DNA from: JAUWNP01 sp034430655
GTDB taxonomy: Bacteria > Chloroflexota > Anaerolineae > B4-G1
Direction: 5' to 3'
Length of the DNA stretch: 17,133 nt
Assembly (NCBI GenBank): GCA_034430655.1
Contig: DAOUEC010000253.1
Span: 1 to 17,133 of the forward strand
The position numbers and the translations under genes were made by a program. Below the pieces are notes generated by a model. The model was not told where the DNA came from, did no database searches, and saw only the letters and a list, made by a program, of their open reading frames with translations. Positions 7,418 to 13,685 of the stretch are shown here, one piece after another. How positions within the stretch are numbered: position 1 is the first letter of the stretch; every line of letters begins with the position of its first letter.

Positions 7418-8059
7418 ATGAAGGCCAAGATTATCCACATAGGCAACGAGAACGCACAGCGTCGTGCCATCGAGGTGTTGAAAGCCGGAGGGCTGGTCGC
7501 CTTCCCCACCGACACCGTCTACGGCGTGGCGGCGTTGCCATGGGATGTGGGCGCCGTGGTCCGCCTGTACGAAGCCAAGCAGCGCCCATCCGACAGGCCC
7601 ATCCCACTCCTGCTGTCCGATGCCGGCCAATTGAGCCGCGTCGCCACGCTTCCGCCCCAGTTCAGACGGTTGCTCACCCACTTCTGGCCCGGCGGGCTGA
7701 CGCTGGTGTTGCCCAAAACCAGGATAGTACCCGACGAGATCAGCGCCAGCCCCACCGTGGCTGTGCGTGTGCCTGACCTGCCATTGACCCGTGATGTTAT
7801 CCGAGAGGCGGGCGGTGTGCTGGCGGTCACCAGTGCCAACATCTCAGGGCAGCCCAACGCCATCACCGCCCAGGAGGTCGAGGAGCAACTGGGTCGCCGA
7901 ATAGACCTGATCCTCGACGGCGGCCTCTGCCGGGGAGGCGTCCCGTCCAGCGTCCTCGACTGCACCGTCTCTCCCCCGCTGCTGCTGCGCCACGGGGCTG
8001 TCCCCGCAGCGGCCTTGCGTGCGGTCATCGGCCAAGTCAGAATCCCAGACAAGGAGTAG
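7418..8059 (+). CDS. tsaC: L-threonylcarbamoyladenylate synthase (YrdC/TsaC-type)
   Basis: The 213-aa protein makes threonylcarbamoyl-AMP from Thr, bicarbonate and ATP, the first step of tRNA t6A37 synthesis in the cytoplasm. YrdC hallmarks are PTDTVYGVA (30-38), K-x-R in KQRPSDRPIPLL (54-65), HFWPGGLTLVL (88-98) and TSANISG (138-144). The length fits a YrdC-only enzyme; the C-terminal Sua5 domain of the roughly 340-aa form is absent. The frame is open to 7373 and a second ATG lies at 7412. I chose 7418 because MKAKIIHIG starts at the usual distance from the first strand, although no start here has a good ribosome-binding site. The stop is 7 nt before cysC, so the two are probably co-transcribed from the promoter at 7206-7234. 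Confidence 0.92.
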   Translation: MKAKIIHIGNENAQRRAIEVLKAGGLVAFPTDTVYGVAALPWDVGAVVRLYEAKQRPSDRPIPLLLSDAGQLSRVATLPPQFRRLLTHFWPGGLTLVLPKTRIVPDEISASPTVAVRVPDLPLTRDVIREAGGVLAVTSANISGQPNAITAQEVEEQLGRRIDLILDGGLCRGGVPSSVLDCTVSPPLLLRHGAVPAAALRAVIGQVRIPDKE

Positions 8060-8066
8060 CAGAACA

Positions 8067-8609
8067 TTGTGTGATCAGAAAGGTTTCACTCTATGGTTCA
8101 CCGGCCTCTCAGGATCGGGCAAGACCACTATTGCGAGACTGGTCGAGCAAGAACTGCGCGACCGAGGCCTCAAAGTCGAGCGGCTCGACGGTGACATCGT
8201 ACGCCAGAGCCTGACCCGCGACCTGGGGTTCAGCAAGGAGGATCGGGACAAGAACATTGAGCGGGTGACGTTCGTGGCGAAACTGCTCACTCGCAACGGC
8301 GTGGCGGTTCTTTGCTCGTTCATCTCCCCTTACCGGGAGCGGCGGGCCAAGTCGCGCCAGGAGATCGGCGAGTTCATCGAAATCTATATCGAGTGCCCGG
8401 TGGAGGTGTGCGCCCAGCGGGATGTGAAAGGGATGTACGCCAGAGCATTCGCCGGGGAGATCGAGAATTTCACCGGCGTCTCCGACCCCTACGAGGAGCC
8501 CGAGAACCCGGAGATCGTCTGCCGCACGGCGCAGGAGGCATCGGAGGAGAGCGCAGCGAAGATAGTTGCTTATCTGGAGAAACAGGGATACATCAAGAAG
8601 TTCTTATGA
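8067..8609 (+). CDS. cysC: Adenylylsulfate (APS) kinase
   Basis: The 180-aa cytoplasmic enzyme phosphorylates APS with ATP to give PAPS, used in sulfate assimilation or sulfation. It has the P-loop GLSGSGKTT (13-21), DGDxxR (41-46), the phospho-Ser-type loop FISPYRERR (85-93, Ser87) and KGMYARAFAGEIENFTG (121-137) followed by DPYEEP. This is a complete single-domain CysC. The chosen start is TTG 8067, which has AAGGAG (8051-8056) 10 nt upstream and gives MCDQKGFTLWFTGLSG, the usual N-terminus of the family. The frame extends to GTG 8019, but that would overlap tsaC and lacks a ribosome-binding site. The stop overlaps the next start (ATGA, 8606-8609), suggesting translational coupling. No sulfate adenylyltransferase or PAPS reductase gene is nearby. 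Confidence 0.94.
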   Translation: MCDQKGFTLWFTGLSGSGKTTIARLVEQELRDRGLKVERLDGDIVRQSLTRDLGFSKEDRDKNIERVTFVAKLLTRNGVAVLCSFISPYRERRAKSRQEIGEFIEIYIECPVEVCAQRDVKGMYARAFAGEIENFTGVSDPYEEPENPEIVCRTAQEASEESAAKIVAYLEKQGYIKKFL

Positions 8610-10027
8610 GCAGGAAACGGTCACGCAAACGGAAAAAGCGCGCTCTGGCACCCCGGAGACGACAGAAGCCACCCCGCCGTGCGGCCCCGCCCCCCAGCCG
8701 GGACGAGCGGGTGCTGCGGGAGCGCATTCTGGAGTTCACCTACCAGGTGTGCTTCGGAGATGACTTCAAGCGCGCCATCCGGCTCTACTTCGGCGAGGAG
8801 GCATTGCAGGATAACGTCCTCACCCTCGACGAGGAGAGGATGCCCGGCTTCCAAGAGTGGTATATCAACGACTACGTCACCTCCAAAGGGGAGCGCATCA
8901 TTGACCTTCTGGCCCGCGAGGTGGGGCCACGGCTCCCCACGGCCCAACGGCGGATACTCGACGACTGGCTGCGCACCAACCGCATGCGCCTATTGGAGGT
9001 GCAAAAGGTGGAGCCAGGCGTTGGCGAAACGGTGCAAGACCTGCTCAGCGGCAAGGTGATCGAGGCCAACGACATCTCCGCCTCCCACGCCCTGGTGAAA
9101 TGGCAGGTCATCCTGGCTCGTCCCCTACTGACGGAGGGGCGGCTGTGCTTCACCGGGACCGTAGTTCCCCTCCCGCCAATGGAGAAGCCGGCACTGCTGA
9201 ACTTCGCCCGGGAACTGTGGGAAGATTACCAGAAGCAGTATCCCCAGGCATCGCTGGACAATTTCTACCGGGACCACAGCCTCGATCTATATCACCGCCT
9301 GATGGAAATCGCCACCGCGCCGCCTCCGCCCATCTACACCCCGGAGGGCCACTCATTGATGGCCAGCACGGCCCGCTATGCCGTGAATGACCCCCGGGCG
9401 GTCGAGGAGCGGCTAGACCAGGCGGAGGAGTTCGTCTATGCAGGGCCGGCCGACGAAGACGAGAAGGCATTAGCCTACGTCTGGCTGCTCAGGGGCCGCT
9501 CTCACGTGCCCGAGATCCCCATAGAGAGAAAAGGGCTGATGATGAGGACCGACTGGACAGCCGGGCCGGGCGGGCTGACCTACCGCTCTCTAGGCGACGT
9601 GCGGCTGTGGCACGACCGATTGGAATTGGGTTGCCTTTCGCGGGAACGGCTGGACACCGGCAAAATGCTGCTCGGGCAGGTACTGGGCCGCTTCATCCGG
9701 CACCTGGACGACGAGTTCCGGGACCTGGACACCATGCTGGCGGCGGCGGAGTCCTCCCCCCCGGGCTGCGAGGAGATCCCATCAGAGGTTGAAGAGGCCC
9801 TCGTCCGCGAGGTGATGGCCACCCAGCGCGCGGAATGGCTCGACACCCCGCTGCCCGCGCTGGGCGGGAAATCCCCCCGGCAGGCGTCCCACGACCCAGG
9901 GCTGCGGGAGCAGTTGGAGGAACTGCTGAAAGCCGTCGAGTACATGGAAGAGCGGAAGCGGCGAGAAGGCCAGCCCTACATTGACGTGGCAGATATGCGC
10001 CGCGAACTGGGGCTGCTTCCACGCTAG
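8606..10027 (+). CDS. Uncharacterised 473-aa protein with a C-terminal PLPALGGKSPRQA motif (MbcA/ParS-like)
   Basis: I do not recognise the whole protein. It starts with an extremely basic tail (MSRKRSRKRKKR and on to about 28), suited to binding nucleic acid or ribosomes. A helical N-terminal domain follows (about 33-135, with VCFGDDFKRAIRLYFGEEAL), then a central alpha/beta segment (140-235) and a linker-like, acidic C-terminal half. Residues 411-427, WLDTPLPALGGKSPRQA, followed by a helix (LREQLEELLKAVEYM), resemble the toxin-binding C-terminal domain of MbcA/ParS/Xre antitoxins and similar segments in SEC-C proteins. There is no SEC-C cysteine cluster and no RES-type toxin gene beside it, so an antitoxin role is not supported. 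The start ATG 8606 overlaps the cysC stop. An upstream extension to 8312 is only a shadow of cysC. Coding is real, because the frame is long and conserved-looking; the function is unknown. Confidence 0.75.
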   Translation: MSRKRSRKRKKRALAPRRRQKPPRRAAPPPSRDERVLRERILEFTYQVCFGDDFKRAIRLYFGEEALQDNVLTLDEERMPGFQEWYINDYVTSKGERIIDLLAREVGPRLPTAQRRILDDWLRTNRMRLLEVQKVEPGVGETVQDLLSGKVIEANDISASHALVKWQVILARPLLTEGRLCFTGTVVPLPPMEKPALLNFARELWEDYQKQYPQASLDNFYRDHSLDLYHRLMEIATAPPPPIYTPEGHSLMASTARYAVNDPRAVEERLDQAEEFVYAGPADEDEKALAYVWLLRGRSHVPEIPIERKGLMMRTDWTAGPGGLTYRSLGDVRLWHDRLELGCLSRERLDTGKMLLGQVLGRFIRHLDDEFRDLDTMLAAAESSPPGCEEIPSEVEEALVREVMATQRAEWLDTPLPALGGKSPRQASHDPGLREQLEELLKAVEYMEERKRREGQPYIDVADMRRELGLLPR

Positions 10028-10053
10028 AACCCTACGATTGCAGATACCTTCCA

Positions 10054-12498
10054 ATGGCCGTCAACCAATCAACCAACCAACTAACCCGCTTAGCGCCCCT
10101 CCTCATATTCCTGCTGACTTTCTCCCTCTACGCTGCCACCGCCGCCCCTGCCACCCTCTTCGGCGACCCCTCCGAGTACCAATTTATCCCTGCCATCCTG
10201 GGCATCGCCCACCCGCCAGGCTATGCTTTCTACACCCTGCTGGCCAAACTATGGCAGACCCTCGTCCCGGTAGGCACCGTCGCCTTCCGCACCAACCTCT
10301 TGGCGGCAGTAGTGGGGGCCTGGGTAGTGACGGCGGTTTACCTGATAGTGTGCGACCTGCAATCTGCAATTCGCAATTCGCAATTCGCAATTCGCAACTC
10401 CATCCTCCTTCCCCTTTTTGCGGCTTTAAGCCTTGCTGCCTCCCCCGACCTCTGGCAGCACTCTATCCACGCCAACGCCCATATCGTCAGCGCGGCGCTG
10501 GCTGCCACCCACCTGTGGCTGCTGATCCGCTGGTGGCGCACCGGTCACGACCGCTACCTGGCCGCCTTCGCCGTGGCCCTGGGCCTGGCCGCCACCCATC
10601 ACCCCATCACCCTGATGGGTATCCCGGCCTACGGTCTCTTCATCCTGGCCGTGCGGCCCCGCATCCTGCGCCAATGGCGGACGCTATTGTTGTTGGCAAT
10701 CTGCCTGTTGCTGGGACTGGCCCCGCTACTTTACTATCCTCTGCGCAGCCCCCGCGCTCCCTTCGGCCCCACGGACATGCGCTCCTGGGAAGGGTTCCTG
10801 GGACACATCACCGCCCAGGGGCTACGGGTCAATCTCTTCCACTTCGGCTTGGCCGACCAGCCCGACCGGGCACTGGCCTTCTGGAGCCTCCTTTGGCTCC
10901 AGTACCTCCTGCCAGTTGTCACCCTCATCGTCGTGGGCCTCATCTGGTTGGCCCGTCGCGCTCCCAAACCCGCCCTCCTCATTTACCTTTTCCTCATTAC
11001 CCATCTACTCTTCACCCTCAACACAGTCCAGGATGTGATGGCCTACTTGCTGCTGCCCTTCACGGCCCTGTCCATCGCCGCCGGCGCCGGTGTCCTGGCC
11101 CTCGCCGATTGGGGATTGCAAGTTGCAAATTCGAAATTGCAAAATCGAATCCGCAATCCGCAATCTGCAATCTGCAATCTGCTATTCGCCTTGCTTCTGT
11201 TGCCTTGGCCTTTCTTCCAGGCTGCCCAGAATCTTTCTCGGGGTATTTCCCTGCGCGACTTCACCGCCGCCGAGGAATGGGTCGCCGCCGTCTATCAGCG
11301 GTTCGACGGGCGCGGTGAGGGCGCGGTGCTCCTCTCCGACTGGGAGCACCTGACCCCCCTCTGGGTCCACATCTACACCCAGGGGCAGAAACTGGACGAG
11401 GAGGACGTGAAACTGGTCTACGTCTCCACCGCCAACCCGTGGGTCGAGTCGGTCTGGGCCCACATCGAGGAGGGTCCCATCTACCTGCCCGACTATCGCC
11501 CCGCCGTGCGCGACGCCGGCTTCCGCCTGGTGCCGGATGGACCATTCTACCGGGTCGTCGCTCCGCCGGTGACGGACGCCCATCCCACCCATCTGCTGGA
11601 CGTCTGGGCCGATGACCGGGTTCACATCCTGGGTTACGACCTCACCCCCTCCCTAGCCCCCCCCTGGAGGGGGGGAGAAGGGGGGGGTGTCCGGCCGGGT
11701 AAGCCTCTGGAGTTGATTCTCTACCAGAGCGCACCGGAGCCGATGGATGGCATCTGGATGCCCTACGCGCAACTGGGACCGGTCGAGACCCGCTGGACGA
11801 CCGACAGCCGGCTGCTCACCCCCCAATGGCAGCCGGGCGAAGTCATCGCCGAGAGGTACGAACTGCCGGTCCCCTTCACCCTGTCGCCGGGAGAGTACCT
11901 GCTCAGCCTGGGCTACGCCGATCTGAGCGGCGGCAGGCCGCAACTGCCGCTCTCAACCGGCGGCACCACAGTGGAACTCGCGACCATCATCGTCCTGCCC
12001 TCCCCCCCTCTTTCCCCCCCAAGGGGGGGGATGAAAGTGGGGGCGCTCCTGGCGAACCTGGACAACCAGGTGGCGCTGGTGGGAGCACGGGCGCGGGCCG
12101 GATGGCAGGCACGGGAAGCCCTGTGGCAAGAGCCGCTAGTCGTCCAGGCCGGGCAGCCCCTCCATCTGACCCTGACCTGGCAGGCACTGGTCTCTCCCCG
12201 CGATAGTCTCACCATTTTCATCCACTTGATAGACGGCGCGGGCCGCCCCGTCACCGGCCACGACTACACCCCTCTGGGTGGGGCCTGCCCCACCTACCTG
12301 TGGTTCCCCAAGTGGCTGCCGGGGCAGACTTTCACTGACCCCTACCGGCTGGTTCTCCCGGCCGACCTGCCCCCGGGCGACTACTGGCTGGAGGTGGGGA
12401 TGTATGGGATGACTTCCCTTCGTCGCCTTCCTGTGGTAGACTTAGCAGGGAACCTGGCCGGTGATCGGGTTATCCTGGGGCCGGTGCTTGTGGAGTAG
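10054..12498 (+). CDS. DUF2723-type polytopic glycosyltransferase (GT-C) with C-terminal beta modules and repeat-derived insertions
   Basis: The 814-aa membrane protein is a predicted lipid-linked-sugar-dependent glycosyltransferase. The first helix (13-30) leads to the DUF2723 signature: APATLFGDPSEYQ (31-43, with acidic D38/E41 as likely catalytic residues) and GIAHPPGYAFYTLLAKL (50-66). About ten further hydrophobic segments run to about 390. The C-terminal half (about 400-814) is soluble and contains two beta-type modules (LGYDL..VRPGKPLEL and NQVALVGA..VVQAGQPLHLTLTW). Four stretches look foreign but stay in frame: residues 102-115 and 355-375 are translated 7-bp repeats in loops between helices, and 531-546 and 649-662 are translated C/G palindromes. 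The N-terminus (NQSTNQLT) is also low-complexity. The ATG at 10054 has no clear ribosome-binding site, so expression may rely on coupling to the upstream gene 26 nt away. The acceptor is unknown. Confidence 0.85.
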   Translation: MAVNQSTNQLTRLAPLLIFLLTFSLYAATAAPATLFGDPSEYQFIPAILGIAHPPGYAFYTLLAKLWQTLVPVGTVAFRTNLLAAVVGAWVVTAVYLIVCDLQSAIRNSQFAIRNSILLPLFAALSLAASPDLWQHSIHANAHIVSAALAATHLWLLIRWWRTGHDRYLAAFAVALGLAATHHPITLMGIPAYGLFILAVRPRILRQWRTLLLLAICLLLGLAPLLYYPLRSPRAPFGPTDMRSWEGFLGHITAQGLRVNLFHFGLADQPDRALAFWSLLWLQYLLPVVTLIVVGLIWLARRAPKPALLIYLFLITHLLFTLNTVQDVMAYLLLPFTALSIAAGAGVLALADWGLQVANSKLQNRIRNPQSAICNLLFALLLLPWPFFQAAQNLSRGISLRDFTAAEEWVAAVYQRFDGRGEGAVLLSDWEHLTPLWVHIYTQGQKLDEEDVKLVYVSTANPWVESVWAHIEEGPIYLPDYRPAVRDAGFRLVPDGPFYRVVAPPVTDAHPTHLLDVWADDRVHILGYDLTPSLAPPWRGGEGGGVRPGKPLELILYQSAPEPMDGIWMPYAQLGPVETRWTTDSRLLTPQWQPGEVIAERYELPVPFTLSPGEYLLSLGYADLSGGRPQLPLSTGGTTVELATIIVLPSPPLSPPRGGMKVGALLANLDNQVALVGARARAGWQAREALWQEPLVVQAGQPLHLTLTWQALVSPRDSLTIFIHLIDGAGRPVTGHDYTPLGGACPTYLWFPKWLPGQTFTDPYRLVLPADLPPGDYWLEVGMYGMTSLRRLPVVDLAGNLAGDRVILGPVLVE
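10063..10087 (+). repeat. AACC-type tetranucleotide low-complexity tract at the 5' end of the glycosyltransferase gene
   Basis: Between 10063 and 10087 the DNA is a run of AACC/AATC/AACT units, encoding NQSTNQLT just after the start codon. The composition differs sharply from the surrounding GC-rich coding sequence. It may be a simple-repeat insertion that has changed the start region of this gene. Confidence 0.5.
10357..10398 (+). repeat. Six tandem 7-bp repeats translated in frame inside the glycosyltransferase gene
   Basis: The units are CTGCAAT, CTGCAAT, TCGCAAT, TCGCAAT, TCGCAAT and TCGCAAC: 42 nt in total. They start exactly on a codon boundary and encode LQSAIRNSQFAIRN (residues 102-115), a loop between two predicted membrane helices. 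The AT-richness and lack of hydrophobicity contrast with the flanks. This is not CRISPR, because there are no spacers. Confidence 0.92.
11116..11178 (+). repeat. Nine tandem 7-bp repeats translated in frame, second array in the glycosyltransferase gene
   Basis: Nine heptamers (TTGCAAG, TTGCAAA, TTCGAAA, TTGCAAA, ATCGAAT, CCGCAAT twice, CTGCAAT twice) span 63 nt, with a decayed tenth unit CTGCTAT at 11179-11185. They begin on a codon boundary and encode residues 355-375 (from LQVANSKLQN to QSAICN), again in a loop between helices. The 5' units are more diverged than the 3' ones. The family is the same as at 10357-10398. Confidence 0.92.
11644..11689 (+). repeat. C-rich/G-rich imperfect palindrome translated as TPSLAPPWRGGEGGGV
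   Basis: A C-run arm, a TGGA centre and a G-run arm form an imperfect inverted repeat encoding residues 531-546 of the glycosyltransferase. It sits between LGYDL and VRPGKPLEL, which would normally be joined by a short turn in such beta modules. Similar Pro/Gly peptides arise from dispersed GC palindromes in Chloroflexota genomes, as far as I recall. Confidence 0.75.
12002..12043 (+). repeat. Second C-rich/G-rich palindrome in the glycosyltransferase gene, translated as PSPPLSPPRGGMKVG
   Basis: CCCCCCC (12014-12020) pairs with GGGGGGG (12023-12029) across AA. Outside this, TTTC/GAAA-type and C/G arms extend the imperfect stem to 12002-12043. It encodes about residues 649-663 between a terminal strand (IIVLP) and the start of the second C-terminal beta module. 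It is related in style to the palindrome at 11644-11689, but the sequence is not identical. Confidence 0.75.
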
Positions 12499-12517
12499 GA
12501 GGTAAGGAGGAGGAGCG

Positions 12518-13009
12518 ATGGACATTGCGCTGTTGATCTGGGCTGTTGCGCTGACGATTTTGGTGGTCGTCGGCATCGTGTGGGTGCTCGACCTGCAGGC
12601 CCGGCTGCGCCGGCTGCAGCACCGCTACGAGAACATCTTTGCCGCAGAAGAGGACGCCAGCCTGGTCACGGCGCTGGAAAACCTGGCCTCCCGTCTCTCG
12701 GAGACGACTGCGCGCACCGAGCGCTTGGTGGCGCACAGCCAGCAGATTGACGCGACCCTGGCCCACGCTGTGCAGAGTGTGGGACTGGTGCGCTTCCGTG
12801 CCTTTCAGGATACCGGCGGCGATCAGAGTTTCGCGCTGGCGCTGGCGGACGGTGAGGGGAATGGCGTTGTCATCTCGGCGCTTTATGGACGGGGCGCGAC
12901 GCGCATCTACGCCAAGCCAGTCCAGGGTTGGCTCTCACCCAGAACATTGAGCGAGGAGGAAAAGCAAGCCCTGGCGGAGGCACGGCAGGCCATCGTCGGT
13001 CACGATTGA
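12518..13009 (+). CDS. DUF4446 family membrane-anchored protein
   Basis: The 163-aa protein has one N-terminal membrane helix (about 4-24), then a coiled-coil-like helix (25-85, rich in Arg, Leu and Glu). The DUF4446 core follows: VGLVRFRAF (88-96), GGDQSFALAL (100-109), NGVVISALYGR (115-125) and YAKP (131-134), ending with LSEEEKQAL. The biochemical role of the family is not known to me. A membrane-tethered coiled coil beside a bactofilin gene fits an envelope or cytoskeleton-linked role, but that is inference. AAGGAGG (12504-12510) and more purine-rich sequence precede the ATG, and the gene starts 19 nt after the glycosyltransferase stop, so it is probably part of the same operon. The last codon overlaps the -35 box of the bactofilin promoter. 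Confidence 0.88.
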   Translation: MDIALLIWAVALTILVVVGIVWVLDLQARLRRLQHRYENIFAAEEDASLVTALENLASRLSETTARTERLVAHSQQIDATLAHAVQSVGLVRFRAFQDTGGDQSFALALADGEGNGVVISALYGRGATRIYAKPVQGWLSPRTLSEEEKQALAEARQAIVGHD

Positions 13010-13034
13010 CAAAAACCAGATGCTGATGTATCAT
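13006..13034 (+). promoter_or_regulatory. Strong predicted sigma70-type promoter of the bactofilin gene
   Basis: A perfect TTGACA (13006-13011) and TATCAT (13029-13034) are separated by 17 nt. The -35 box overlaps the TGA stop of the DUF4446 gene (13007-13009). Transcription from about 13041 would give a leader of roughly 50 nt. The bactofilin can therefore be expressed separately from the long upstream operon. Confidence 0.8.
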
Positions 13035-13089
13035 CTGAGCGACATCATGCCGTGCCCGACGATAAATCGTCACATAAGGAGGAACGTCT

Positions 13090-13551
13090 GTGTTCGGAAA
13101 AGAGAAAACTAAAGCCCCGGCCGCGGCTCCCATCTCCAAGATCGAGACCATTGTCGGCCCTAACGCCTACTTCCGGGGCGACATCCAGTCCGACGGCGGC
13201 ATCCGCATTGACGGAGTCTTCGAGGGAACCATTGACATCACCGGCAACCTGGTTATCGGCGAGGGGGCGAAAGTCATCGCCGACATCAAGGCCAACAACA
13301 TCTCCATCTCCGGCGCAGTCAAGGGCAACATCGCCAGCAACCGGGTGGAGATATTGGAGACCGGCCGGGTGTGGGGTGACCTGACCATCAACTCGCTGCT
13401 GCTCAACGAGGGGGCCTATCTGCGTGGGCAGACGACGATGCACGGCGACATTGAGCCGCCGATGATTGAGCCCCCCAAGCCCCAACCTGCCGCTGAGCCC
13501 GCCAGCGCCACCATCGTGGACGTAGAACCGACGCTTCAAATAGACGAGTAA
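13090..13551 (+). CDS. Bactofilin (polymer-forming cytoskeletal protein)
   Basis: The 153-aa protein has a short basic N-terminus (MFGKEKTK), a bactofilin beta-helix core (about 16-122) and a Pro-rich, acidic C-terminal tail (122-153). The core shows the repeating pattern of the family: VGPNAYFRGDIQSDGGIRIDG, then EGTID, GNLVIGEGAKV, ADIKANNISISGAVKGNI, VEILETGRVWGDL and LLLNEGAYLRG. Bactofilins self-assemble without nucleotide into filaments at the membrane and organise wall synthesis or cell shape in other bacteria. The start is GTG 13090, with AAGGAGG at 13076-13082 and 7-nt spacing. It has its own strong promoter and is probably the last gene of the plus-strand cluster. Confidence 0.95.
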   Translation: MFGKEKTKAPAAAPISKIETIVGPNAYFRGDIQSDGGIRIDGVFEGTIDITGNLVIGEGAKVIADIKANNISISGAVKGNIASNRVEILETGRVWGDLTINSLLLNEGAYLRGQTTMHGDIEPPMIEPPKPQPAAEPASATIVDVEPTLQIDE

Positions 13552-13565
13552 CACTGGCATCGCAA

Positions 13566-13608
13566 GAAAGGGCCCCGCCGCGCTCGTGTCGTGGTAGGGC
13601 CTCGTTTC
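13566..13608 (+). terminator. Probable terminator of the bactofilin transcript
   Basis: GAAAGGGCCC (from 13566) can pair with GGGCCTCGTTTC (13597-13608) with two bulges, enclosing a 21-nt GC-rich loop. It starts 14 nt after the bactofilin stop, in the convergent gap. There is no long T-run, so strength is uncertain. Confidence 0.45.
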
Positions 13609-13660
13609 GTGAGCCTCAGTTAGATCAACCGCGCCAGCCTGAAGGGGCGGCGCTGGGTAG

Positions 13661-13681
13661 CCCCGCCTGTTTGCGGCGGGG
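13661..13681 (-). terminator. Probable terminator hairpin of the Lon-like/USP transcript
   Basis: CCCCGCC (13661-13667) and GGCGGGG (13675-13681) form a 7-bp GC stem with a 7-nt loop, 4 nt beyond the stop of the universal stress protein gene on the minus strand. No T-run follows. Confidence 0.5.
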
Positions 13682-13685
13682 TGGG

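Noticed and set aside
8312..8605. Upstream extension of the 473-aa gene into cysC
   Set aside because: This part is the shifted reading of cysC; ATG 8606 overlapping the cysC stop is the natural start.
10357..11185. Heptamer arrays considered as a CRISPR or iteron origin
   Set aside because: Units are contiguous with no spacers, lie inside coding sequence, and no cas, rep or AT-rich unwinding element is nearby.
9981..11318. 445-aa open frame overlapping the glycosyltransferase start
   Set aside because: The translation is Pro/Arg/His-rich low-complexity sequence typical of a shifted frame; the frame starting at 10054 carries the DUF2723 motifs.
11644..12043. C/G palindromes considered as intragenic terminators
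   Set aside because: There is no T-run and the reading frame continues for hundreds of codons with sensible domains, so efficient termination there is unlikely.
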